A stretch of 12,313 bases of DNA from NCBI GenBank assembly GCA_003141795.1, contig PLNO01000139.1, positions 6,678-18,990 of the forward strand. The letters are read 5' to 3'. The notes below the pieces were generated by a model. The model did not search any database, was not told the origin of the DNA, and saw nothing but the letters and a program-made list of their open reading frames with translations. This DNA comes from Spirochaetaceae bacterium. GTDB taxonomy: Bacteria; Spirochaetota; Spirochaetia; SZUA-6; Fen-1364. A program made the translations under genes and the position numbers. Position 1 is the stretch's first letter. Each line of letters begins with the position of its first letter. This document shows, in pieces, positions 7,131 to 12,313 of this stretch.

Positions 7131-7282
7131 TGGAGTATTCGATTGAGAAAATGAGAAAAACTTTCTCGAAAGCCCTACCGCGTCTCTCCTGCCGGCGCCG
7201 TTCCGGCCGAACGATTTACGCCCTTTCTGTCGTATGGACCGGCAGCTCTGACCATGTCAACATAGGGAGAGCCTCGCCAGAA
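7131..7282 (-). promoter_or_regulatory. Long structured 5' leader of the binding-protein operon
   Basis: About 150 bases of untranslated leader between operator and ribosome site. No ORF with coding character is present. It holds a GAGAAA/TTTCTC stem with a 3-base loop (7153-7167), GC-rich repeats around 7193-7213 (GCCGG/CCGGC and GTTC/GAAC, mutually exclusive), and a second perfect TTGACA (minus strand, 7255-7260) with only a poor -10 (CATACG) 18 bases on. No known riboswitch was recognised. The leader may affect mRNA stability; this is inference. Confidence 0.4.
7133..7145 (-). repeat. Direct repeat copy, CAAT(T/C)GAATACTC, near ribosome site
   Basis: Thirteen bases, reading CAATCGAATACTC on the minus strand, match 12 of 13 with 7332-7344, which lies between the -35 and -10 boxes. 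Both copies are preceded by GAGAAAGTT on the minus strand (7159-7167 and 7350-7358, as AACTTTCTC on the plus strand), but at different distances. The copy here sits immediately upstream of AGGAGG. Confidence 0.5.
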
Positions 7283-7312
7283 CCTTGAGTTGCTAACTTA
7301 AGTTACGTTAGC
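7283..7312 (-). promoter_or_regulatory. Putative ROK repressor operator of the transporter operon
   Basis: On the minus strand GCTAAC (7307-7312) and GTTAGC (7292-7297) form an inverted pair with a 9-base centre; within it TAACTT/AAGTTA (7294-7305) is a perfect 12-bp palindrome. The block shares GCTAACGTA and GTTAGCAACTCAAGG (13 of 15 identical) with the element before the NagB-like gene. It begins 7 bases after the -10 box, so it covers the expected transcription start and a bound repressor would block initiation. The gene directly upstream encodes a ROK-type repressor, the natural candidate to bind it. Confidence 0.72.
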
Positions 7313-7319
7313 GACGAGG

Positions 7320-7348
7320 AGTATTTAGCCAGAGTATTCAATTGTCAA
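7320..7348 (-). promoter_or_regulatory. Promoter of the second transporter operon
   Basis: On the minus strand a perfect -35 TTGACA (7343-7348), a 17-base spacer (7326-7342) and AATACT as -10 (7320-7325, four of six consensus bases). The start site is expected near 7312, at the operator. The -35 begins 28 bases after the ROK stop codon, and no terminator separates them, so readthrough from the repressor gene is also possible. Confidence 0.72.
7332..7344 (-). repeat. Direct repeat copy, CAAT(T/C)GAATACTC, in promoter spacer
   Basis: Partner of the 12-of-13 match at 7133-7145. This copy occupies most of the spacer between the -35 and -10 boxes of the operon promoter. Confidence 0.5.
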
Positions 7349-7376
7349 GAACTTTCTCTTTGGCGGACTCAGATTT

Positions 7377-8624
7377 CTATATACGGTAGGGGTAGTGGCC
7401 GTCGAAAAGCGACTCGATGGCAAGCGCCGCGGCTCCCGCGACGCAGGCGTCCTCTTTGAAGTGAGAGAGCACGACGCTGGGGTGGGAAAACGGGATGACA
7501 CGGGCGACTGTGTTCTCGACCGGGGCGAGGAAGAGCTCGTGGACCCCCGGCAACGCGCAGAGATCTCCGCCGAATATGATGATTTCAGGGCTGACCGCCG
7601 CAACGAGGTTCACGACCACGAGGGATAGGCGTTCCACCGCCTCCTCGATGATCCGACGCGCGGCAGGGTCACCCTCGAGTGCGCATCGACATACCAGGGA
7701 GGCCCCTGCCCTTCCCGGGTCTCCCTGCGCGTACTCAGCGATCAGCGAATGGGGTTCTTCCAGGCACGCGCGGGCGCCGCGCCGCGCTATGGCATCGAGG
7801 GAGACGTGCGATTCGAGGTGTCCCATTGACATATTATGGTAGCTCAGCCCGTCTTTGGACGTGATGGAAAACCCGATCTCGCCAGCTGCGCCGCTCTTGG
7901 CCCGAAACAGCTCGTTGTCGAGGATCAGCCCTGCTCCGACCCCGCGACTGAACTCGATGAAGATGAGATTCGTGAAATCCTTGCCGACGCCCGATGCGTG
8001 CTCGGCGAAGGCGGAAAGATTAGAAACATTTTCCACGTAGGTGGGCACGGAGTAACGCCGGTGGAGCACCTCACCGATATCAAGCCCTACGAGGTTTTCG
8101 TAGAGTATCGCCCCCGTGATCCGTCCGGTGCCCGGATCGCACACGGCAGGCACACCGACGGCGATCGCTTTCAGCTCCCGCGGGGCACCCGGGCGGGGGG
8201 AGCTGCGCACCTCTTCGAGGGACGCATCGATTTCCCTGAAAAGGGCTTCCGCAACGTTCGTCTCTTCCGAGAACCGAAAACCTTCGTGATTTTCCACGAC
8301 ATGCCCGGCCAGATCGTACACAGCCGTCCTGACCCGGTTCTTGACGAGATCGATGCCTATGACGAAGAAGCCCTCCGTATTGATCTTGAACATCTGGGCC
8401 TTCTTGCCCAGATCAGTGATCCCCACGCCGGCTTCCAGGATAAACTGATCCGCCCGGAGCTTCTCGATGACCCGGGATACGGTCGGCGCGGAGAGGTGAA
8501 GGTCTCTGGCGATCTTGGCACGTTCAGCGGGGCCGGTGTCACGGAGATAGTTGAACACGACGGAGGTGTTGATAGTGTTCTGCAGCACCGCGTTCGCGGT
8601 TCCCGAGACCGTCACCCGCTTCAT
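7377..8624 (-). CDS. ROK-family transcriptional repressor (NagC/XylR type)
   Basis: A 415-residue regulator. An N-terminal winged helix-turn-helix (about residues 15-66, with RAKIARDLHLSAPTVSRVIEKLRADQFI as the recognition unit) precedes a ROK sugar-sensing domain: VIGIDLVKNRVRTAVYDLAG (88-107, ATP-loop remnant), AIAVGVPAVCDPGTGRI (153-169), YVENVSNLSAFAEHA (196-210), GVGAGLILDNELFRAKSGAAGEIG (228-251) and IIIFGGDL. The sugar-kinase catalytic Asp expected after VEN is Val200. The CxCGxxGCLE zinc motif is replaced by YHNMSMGHLE (262-271), with none of the cysteines. It is thus a sensor-repressor and not a kinase. It lies between two transporter operons, directly upstream of a promoter with a palindromic operator. 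The inducer is probably a sugar of the cluster's pathway. ATG 8624 has no clear ribosome site; a TATAAG box ends 6 bases upstream. Confidence 0.92.
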   Translation of the reverse strand: MKRVTVSGTANAVLQNTINTSVVFNYLRDTGPAERAKIARDLHLSAPTVSRVIEKLRADQFILEAGVGITDLGKKAQMFKINTEGFFVIGIDLVKNRVRTAVYDLAGHVVENHEGFRFSEETNVAEALFREIDASLEEVRSSPRPGAPRELKAIAVGVPAVCDPGTGRITGAILYENLVGLDIGEVLHRRYSVPTYVENVSNLSAFAEHASGVGKDFTNLIFIEFSRGVGAGLILDNELFRAKSGAAGEIGFSITSKDGLSYHNMSMGHLESHVSLDAIARRGARACLEEPHSLIAEYAQGDPGRAGASLVCRCALEGDPAARRIIEEAVERLSLVVVNLVAAVSPEIIIFGGDLCALPGVHELFLAPVENTVARVIPFSHPSVVLSHFKEDACVAGAAALAIESLFDGHYPYRI

Positions 8625-8630
8625 GAGGAA

Positions 8631-8636
8631 CTTATA
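8631..8636 (-). promoter_or_regulatory. Possible -10 box directly before the ROK start codon
   Basis: TATAAG (five of six consensus bases) on the minus strand, separated from ATG 8624 by six bases. No Shine-Dalgarno sequence fits in that gap and no good -35 was found 16-18 bases upstream. If used, the mRNA would be leaderless. The alternative is readthrough from the upstream permease gene, 62 bases away. Confidence 0.3.
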
Positions 8637-8686
8637 CTACGAATGCCACCGGGCGGAACAGTCGGAGCATCGCAGCTGCTTCTCCG

Positions 8687-9526
8687 CTACTTGATGGCTC
8701 CCGCGGTAAGGCCTTTGATGATGTACTGCTGGAAGACGACGTACACGAGCAGGGCCGGGATGGCGCTCAAGAGCAGTCCCGCAAACTGATAGGGAGGATC
8801 GCCCGTGTAGCGCGCGATGAGGCTGGCAAGCGCCACCATCACGGTGCGCATGTCCATCTTCTGGAGGAGGACCATGGGAATGAACAGGTCGTTCCACATG
8901 AGGATGAAATAGAAGATGATCGTGAGAAAAATCGCCGAGCGTCCCATCGGCGCGATGACGTTGCGCACCACGTCCCAGTAGTTGCATCCGTCGATCTCGC
9001 TCGCCTCGATGATTTCATTCGGGATCGAGCGGAAGTTGGCAGTCATCAACATGATGACCTCGGGAATGAACTGCGCGATATAGGCCAGGGACACCGCCCA
9101 GTAGGTGTTCACGAGGCTGAACTTGGCAAAGAGAACGTACATGGGGATCATCGTCACCTGCGCGGGGATGAAGAGGGTCGCGATGATGCAGAGGTACACC
9201 GGCTGCGTCCAGCGGAACCGCAGCTTGGCGAATGAATAACTGGCCAGGACGCCGAGTACGAGAAGAAACACCAGGGTCACGAGGCAGATGATGAAAGAAT
9301 TGCGGAAGAGCTGGAAGATCTTGAACTGGCTCACCATCGCCGCGAAATTGGCGAACTGCAGAGGCGCAGCGGGTAGCGCGAACGGATCCGTATAGTACGC
9401 GCTTCTCGTCTTCAGGGAGTTCATGAGCATGAAGTACAGCGGGTAGAGGAAGGAGAGCCCGATCGCCAGCTGCACGATGAATATGGCAACCTTGCCCGCT
9501 GTCGCCTTGCGTTCGATCGCTCCCAT
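8687..9526 (-). CDS. CUT1 sugar ABC transporter permease, MalG-like (first transporter set)
   Basis: Inner-membrane permease of about 279 residues, MalG type, second channel subunit of the transporter whose binding protein is encoded at 10522-11835. Six hydrophobic segments; the first is VAIFIVQLAIGLSFLYPLYFML. The EAA loop that docks the ATPase reads NEIIEASEIDGCNYWDVVRNVIAPM (about residues 170-194), and the protein ends IIKGLTAGAIK, a standard MalG tail. Start choice: ATG 9526 lies just past the preceding permease stop (9531) with GGAG 11 bases upstream. An in-frame ATG at 9547 would add seven residues and overlap the previous gene by 17 bases without a ribosome site. Translational coupling is likely in either case. 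Confidence 0.92.
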   Translation of the reverse strand: MGAIERKATAGKVAIFIVQLAIGLSFLYPLYFMLMNSLKTRSAYYTDPFALPAAPLQFANFAAMVSQFKIFQLFRNSFIICLVTLVFLLVLGVLASYSFAKLRFRWTQPVYLCIIATLFIPAQVTMIPMYVLFAKFSLVNTYWAVSLAYIAQFIPEVIMLMTANFRSIPNEIIEASEIDGCNYWDVVRNVIAPMGRSAIFLTIIFYFILMWNDLFIPMVLLQKMDMRTVMVALASLIARYTGDPPYQFAGLLLSAIPALLVYVVFQQYIIKGLTAGAIK

Positions 9527-9530
9527 GATG

Positions 9531-10451
9531 TCATTCGCTCCAGTCATCCACGCGGTTGGTGGCCTTCATCTCGATCAACGTCAGCGCGAGGATGATCACG
9601 AGGAGGAGAACGGCGTAGGCGCACGCCTCCCCGAGGTTCACCCCGCTGACAAAACTCTTGATGTAGATCATGTAGTCGAGCGTTGTCGTCTCGTAGCCGG
9701 GCCCGCCCCGGGTCAGGGAGAAGATGAAGGGGAAGAGCCCCGTGAAGGTCCAGACGACCGAGAGCGTGAGGGCGTACTCCAGGACGCGCGCCAGCATGGG
9801 CACCGCGATCTGGAAGGTCCGACGCCAGAAGCCTGCGCCGTCGATGCGCGCCGCCTCGAAGACGGAATCGGGAATGGCGGAGAGCCCTCCCATGATCACG
9901 ATGGCCATCCATCCCAGCGACGACCACACCAGACAGAACACGATGACCCCGAGGGCAGTCCATGTGTTTCCCATCCACTCGAGCGCCGGCCCCGAGAAGC
10001 CGATCTGCGCGAGCACGGCATTGACCGGACCGTCGAGGCTGAACATCGTCCGGAAGAGAAACCCGATGATGACGGCGGAGATGATCTGGGGCACGTAGTA
10101 CAGCGAACGGAAGAATCTCCAACCCCACGCCCGTTCATGGAGCAGGATGCCGACCACCAGTCCCAGGAAGATCTGGATGGGGACGTTCAGGAGCAGAACG
10201 AAGTTGTTGCGAAGCAGCTTCCAGAAGACCCCGCTCTTCAGGATCCGCGTGTAGTTGGTGAGACCCACGAAGTCGCTCGAGAAAAGGCCGTTCCAGTTCG
10301 TGAAGCTCTTGATGAAGGCGGTGATGATCGGATAGGCGCGCACGAGCAGAAGCACGACCACGACGGGCAGGATCGACAGCACTGCCTGCCTCAGACGTGT
10401 CCGCTTGCGAGTCCCCTGCGCGTGCGGTAAGCCCTGGATCATCCCTGCCAT
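9531..10451 (-). CDS. CUT1 sugar ABC transporter permease, MalF-like (first transporter set)
   Basis: Inner-membrane permease of 306 residues, MalF/UgpA type. A basic stretch (RKRTRLRQ) precedes the first membrane segment (about residues 23-45). The EAA loop is at about 197-221 (SVFEAARIDGAGFWRRTFQIAVPML), followed by the characteristic SLTRGGPGYETTTLDYMIYIKSF. ATG 10451 has GGGG five bases upstream, and this G-run is the 3' arm of a small hairpin (10457-10469), so translation may be tuned by RNA folding. A second ATG at 10442 would remove three residues. It follows its binding-protein gene by 70 bases that contain two hairpins. Confidence 0.93.
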   Translation of the reverse strand: MAGMIQGLPHAQGTRKRTRLRQAVLSILPVVVVLLLVRAYPIITAFIKSFTNWNGLFSSDFVGLTNYTRILKSGVFWKLLRNNFVLLLNVPIQIFLGLVVGILLHERAWGWRFFRSLYYVPQIISAVIIGFLFRTMFSLDGPVNAVLAQIGFSGPALEWMGNTWTALGVIVFCLVWSSLGWMAIVIMGGLSAIPDSVFEAARIDGAGFWRRTFQIAVPMLARVLEYALTLSVVWTFTGLFPFIFSLTRGGPGYETTTLDYMIYIKSFVSGVNLGEACAYAVLLLVIILALTLIEMKATNRVDDWSE

Positions 10452-10456
10452 CCTTG

Positions 10457-10469
10457 CCCCGTCTCGGGG
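10457..10469 (-). other. Small hairpin that includes the permease ribosome site
   Basis: CCCCG, loop of three, CGGGG on the transcribed strand. The second arm contains the GGGG that would serve as ribosome-binding site for the permease at 10451. Pairing would reduce permease translation relative to the binding protein. Structure seen in sequence; effect inferred. Confidence 0.4.
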
Positions 10470-10473
10470 AAAA

Positions 10474-10502
10474 CGGGGGCTCGGATCGGCTCCGGGCCCC
10501 CG
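10474..10502 (-). terminator. Strong GC hairpin with short T-run between binding protein and permease
   Basis: On the transcribed strand CGGGGGC pairs perfectly with GCCCCCG; after one non-Watson-Crick position, CGGA pairs with TCCG around a 5-base loop, and TTTT follows (10470-10473). This resembles an intrinsic attenuator or an mRNA 3'-end protector. Such elements after the binding-protein gene (as in E. coli malE-malF) give excess binding protein over membrane subunits. Partial termination rather than complete is expected because the T-run is short. Confidence 0.55.
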
Positions 10503-10521
10503 AAAGGGAGTACGAGCGAGA

Positions 10522-11835
10522 CTACTTCTTCATCTCCGCCGCTTTCGCGTCCAGGTCTTCGGCGAATTGCTTCGGGGTCATCTTGCCGACCAGGACGAGC
10601 GGGCACATCTTGTAGTACTCGTCGACGACGCCCGGCGTCAGAATGTTGTCCACGAAGTACACGTATTTATCCTTGAACGTGTACATCTTCTCCTGAATGG
10701 AGCCGGCGGCGTATCCCATCTCTGCCGGGGTGATGTCCTTGCGGATGGGGACGAACGGCTGGCTCTTGAGCAGCGTGAGGACCTCCTGCTTGGAGCTGAT
10801 GAAGGAGAGGAACTTCACCGCCAGGTCCGGGTTCTTGGAATTCTTCGACACCACGAGGGCTCCGCCGGTTCCACCGACGATCTTTCCGGTGCCGAAGGCT
10901 GCTTTCGGATCGATGTCCGGGGGCGAGATGATCCCCACCTTGTCGGCGCCGAGCGCCGCGATGGCGTCGGTCATGACGAGGCTGACCTGCGGCGTGATGG
11001 CCGCCTTGCCCTGGAGGAACTTGGCCCAGTAGTCGGTGGAGGTCGATGCGTCCCTGTTCACGTAGCCCTTCTGGTAGAGGGAGTGATAGTAGTCCAGCAT
11101 GTCGAGCAGGCCCTTGTCCTCGGAGAACTTCTCCTGGCCGAGGCAGTCCTTGAGGATGCGCTCGGGGCCGCTGGTCTGGTACCACCAGTAGACCGCGATA
11201 TAGAGGTTGAACCAGGGGAAGCTTTCATCGGTGACGATGGGAATGACGCCTGTCTTCTTGATTTTTTCCAGTGCGGCGTCGAAATCCTTCGTGGTACGCG
11301 GCGGATTCGCCTCGAAGTCCAGCCCCGCCTTCTTCACGAGGTCCTTGTTGTAGAAGAGGAAACAGAGAGTCGCCGTATAGCCGGCATAGCCGTAGAGGGC
11401 GCCGTCGGACTTGAAGCCGTCGCGCATCGTCTCCCAGCCAACGAGGTTCGTGAGATCTGCCTTGGGAACCAGATCGTCGATCGGCCGGATCGCGTCCTTG
11501 ATCCCGAACACGTACTGGCCGGACCAGAGGTTGGCGATGTCCGGGGCGTTGCCGGCAACGGCTGCAGCCTTGAAGGTCTGGTGGGCTTCCGCCGCATCCG
11601 GCTCTACCACCAATTCCAGAGTCACGCCGGGGTTCGCCTTTTCGAAGCGCCGGAAGGCCTTGGAGATGTACCAATCCTCCTGGGCCTTCTTCTGCTCGTC
11701 GGGACCGATGTAGCTGTCCCGCCCGGGCACCCAGATCGTCAGCTTCTTCGGCTCCTTTTTCGCGCACCCGAAAAAGGAGAACAGGACGCCGAGCGCCAGC
11801 ACCACGATGGCGGCGCTCTTCAGTGCTTTTCTCAT
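10522..11835 (-). CDS. CUT1 sugar ABC transporter substrate-binding lipoprotein
   Basis: A 437-residue SBP_bac_1-type binding protein. Residues 1-23 are a lipoprotein signal peptide (MRKALK, hydrophobic core, LFSFFG) ending in Cys24 before AKKEPKK. The lipobox is relaxed, with Phe at -3 and -2, but Gly-Cys and the charged linker fit membrane anchoring. Downstream are LTIWVPGRDSYIGPDEQ (mature start), VAGNAPDIANLWSGQYVF (about 93-110), LYGYAGYTATLCFLFYNKDLVKKAGLDF (about 147-174), FLQGKAAITPQVSLVMTDAI (about 275-294) and GGTGGALVVSKNSKNPDLAVKFLSFISS (about 325-352), all typical of the family. ATG 11835 follows a perfect AGGAGG (11842-11847). It is the first gene of the transporter set; the dehydrogenase gene ends 96 bases upstream. 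Ligand unknown. Confidence 0.93.
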   Translation of the reverse strand: MRKALKSAAIVVLALGVLFSFFGCAKKEPKKLTIWVPGRDSYIGPDEQKKAQEDWYISKAFRRFEKANPGVTLELVVEPDAAEAHQTFKAAAVAGNAPDIANLWSGQYVFGIKDAIRPIDDLVPKADLTNLVGWETMRDGFKSDGALYGYAGYTATLCFLFYNKDLVKKAGLDFEANPPRTTKDFDAALEKIKKTGVIPIVTDESFPWFNLYIAVYWWYQTSGPERILKDCLGQEKFSEDKGLLDMLDYYHSLYQKGYVNRDASTSTDYWAKFLQGKAAITPQVSLVMTDAIAALGADKVGIISPPDIDPKAAFGTGKIVGGTGGALVVSKNSKNPDLAVKFLSFISSKQEVLTLLKSQPFVPIRKDITPAEMGYAAGSIQEKMYTFKDKYVYFVDNILTPGVVDEYYKMCPLVLVGKMTPKQFAEDLDAKAAEMKK

Positions 11836-11931
11836 TCCCCACCTCCTTGAAACAGTTTTACTCTGCTATGAGACCACATGAACCCTGCCAGCGCACTGAA
11901 ATAAGAAGGGAAAATTCTGGAAAAATCTCCA
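11836..11931 (-). promoter_or_regulatory. AT-rich spacer before the binding-lipoprotein gene
   Basis: Ninety-six bases, more AT-rich than the neighbouring genes, between the dehydrogenase stop and the lipoprotein gene. Apart from the AGGAGG ribosome site (11842-11847) only a weak promoter-like pair is visible (TTCATG, 16 bases, TAAAAC on the minus strand). No terminator hairpin and no GTTAGC-type operator are present. The transporter genes may have their own promoter here or be read from upstream. Confidence 0.3.
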
Positions 11932-12313
11932 CTAATTCCTGTCATGGGGCAGCATCACTGCCTTGATGGCAGGCGCGCTCCCGTCGACGATCCCCTGCAT
12001 CGTCGTGCGTGCGTCGGAGAACCCGAAGCGATGCGTCACCAGGAGCTTCGCGTCGACAAGACCGTCGCGAAGCAGACGGTTGGAGATCGGAAAATTGATT
12101 GCCGGTTCCGCGAAGGTCGGGATGAGGGAAATTTTGCGGAAGATCATGTCATTCACGTCGAGGTTGATGACGTTCTTCCCGCCGAAATGGAGCCCGAAAA
12201 AAGTGATGATGCCGCCGAACCTGATCGCCTTGAACGCATCGTACATGCTCTGCGGCGGCGAGCTAACGATGACCCGATCCACCCCCTTGGGGAACCTGGC
12301 TTTGAGGGCTGTT
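11932..12313 (-). CDS. Zinc-type medium-chain dehydrogenase, C-terminal part (N-terminus outside window)
   Basis: The last 126 residues of an alcohol/sorbitol/threonine-dehydrogenase-like protein of the medium-chain (MDR) superfamily; the frame is open at the window edge. Visible are the end of the nucleotide-binding domain (DRVIVSSPPQSMYDAFKAIRFGGIITFFGLHFGG, matching the usual A...L..GG.....G pattern) and the C-terminal NDMIFRKISLIPTFAEPAINFPISNRLLRDGLVDAKLLVTHRFGFSDA, the typical 'll..G.id...lith.f.l..a' region. The catalytic zinc residues and the GxGxxG loop lie outside the window. A role in oxidising a polyol or sugar imported by the adjacent transporter is plausible from context but unproven. 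It may be in the same operon as the downstream transporter genes. Confidence 0.85.
   Translation of the reverse strand, partial: TALKARFPKGVDRVIVSSPPQSMYDAFKAIRFGGIITFFGLHFGGKNVINLDVNDMIFRKISLIPTFAEPAINFPISNRLLRDGLVDAKLLVTHRFGFSDARTTMQGIVDGSAPAIKAVMLPHDRN

Noticed and set aside
7153..7167. GAGAAA/TTTCTC stem as a riboswitch or regulatory RNA
   Set aside because: It is a six-pair AT-rich stem alone; no known riboswitch core or ribosome-site masking arm could be recognised.
7231..7260. Second TTGACA in the leader (7255-7260) as an additional promoter
   Set aside because: The -10 at the correct spacing is CATACG (three of six), so evidence is weak. It is recorded only as part of the leader.
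8663..8686. CGGAG/CTCCG hairpin after the MalG-like permease stop as a terminator
   Set aside because: Only five base pairs with a long loop and no T-run; not convincing as a terminator.
10405..11850. A 481-residue open frame on the plus strand opposite the binding-lipoprotein gene
   Set aside because: It is a GC-driven antisense shadow: its product is rich in Arg, Asp, Glu and His with no domain logic, and the opposite strand encodes a full family-typical protein with a perfect ribosome site.
12262..12268. Single GCTAACG half-site in the dehydrogenase gene
   Set aside because: It is inside coding sequence, has no partner half-site or promoter nearby, and a 7-base match is expected by chance.

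Overview
The window reads as accessory carbohydrate-uptake and amino-sugar-metabolism DNA from a GC-rich, diderm-type bacterium. Eleven genes are supported, nine complete and two cut by the window edges, and all lie on the minus strand. Transcription therefore runs from high to low coordinates. The organism cannot be fixed from the sequence. Two solute-binding proteins have ordinary Sec signal peptides without a lipid-anchor cysteine, which suggests a true periplasm. A third has a relaxed lipobox (residues FFGC). The overall protein style resembles an environmental spirochaete, but that is inference only.

Layout in transcription order. (A) 12313-8687: the C-terminal part of a zinc-type medium-chain dehydrogenase, then a complete CUT1-type sugar transporter set (lipoprotein binding protein, MalF-like permease, MalG-like permease) with no ATPase. 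(B) 8624-7377: a ROK-family transcriptional repressor with a winged helix. It lacks the usual zinc cysteines and the sugar-kinase catalytic Asp. (C) 7348-3528: a promoter with a perfect TTGACA box and an operator-like inverted repeat at the expected transcription start, then a second CUT1 set (soluble binding protein, two permeases) and a small HELGH metallopeptidase. (D) 3473-1: a second promoter with a related operator, then a divergent NagB-like glucosamine-6-phosphate deaminase/isomerase, a PIG-L/LmbE-type N-deacetylase, a TIM-barrel sugar isomerase/epimerase, and a ribose-type periplasmic binding protein that runs off the window.

How it may work together: the two CUT1 importers probably share an ATPase encoded elsewhere, as is common for this class. 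They would bring in oligosaccharides, and the ribose-type importer a monosaccharide. The PIG-L enzyme would remove an N-acetyl group, the NagB-like enzyme would deaminate or isomerise the amino sugar, and the TIM-barrel enzyme would rearrange the product. The local ROK protein is the obvious candidate to repress blocks C and D, because both promoters carry the same GCTAACGTA and GTTAG(T/C)AACT(G/C)AAGG elements beside a TTGACA box.

The most interesting signals are this two-promoter operator pair, the altered active-site residues of the NagB-like protein next to a deacetylase, the metallopeptidase in a sugar-transport operon, and an RNA hairpin pair between binding protein and permease that may set their expression ratio. 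No RNA genes, CRISPR arrays, insertion sequences or origins were seen. The longest stretch without a gene is about 260 bases (7117-7376), and it is regulatory.
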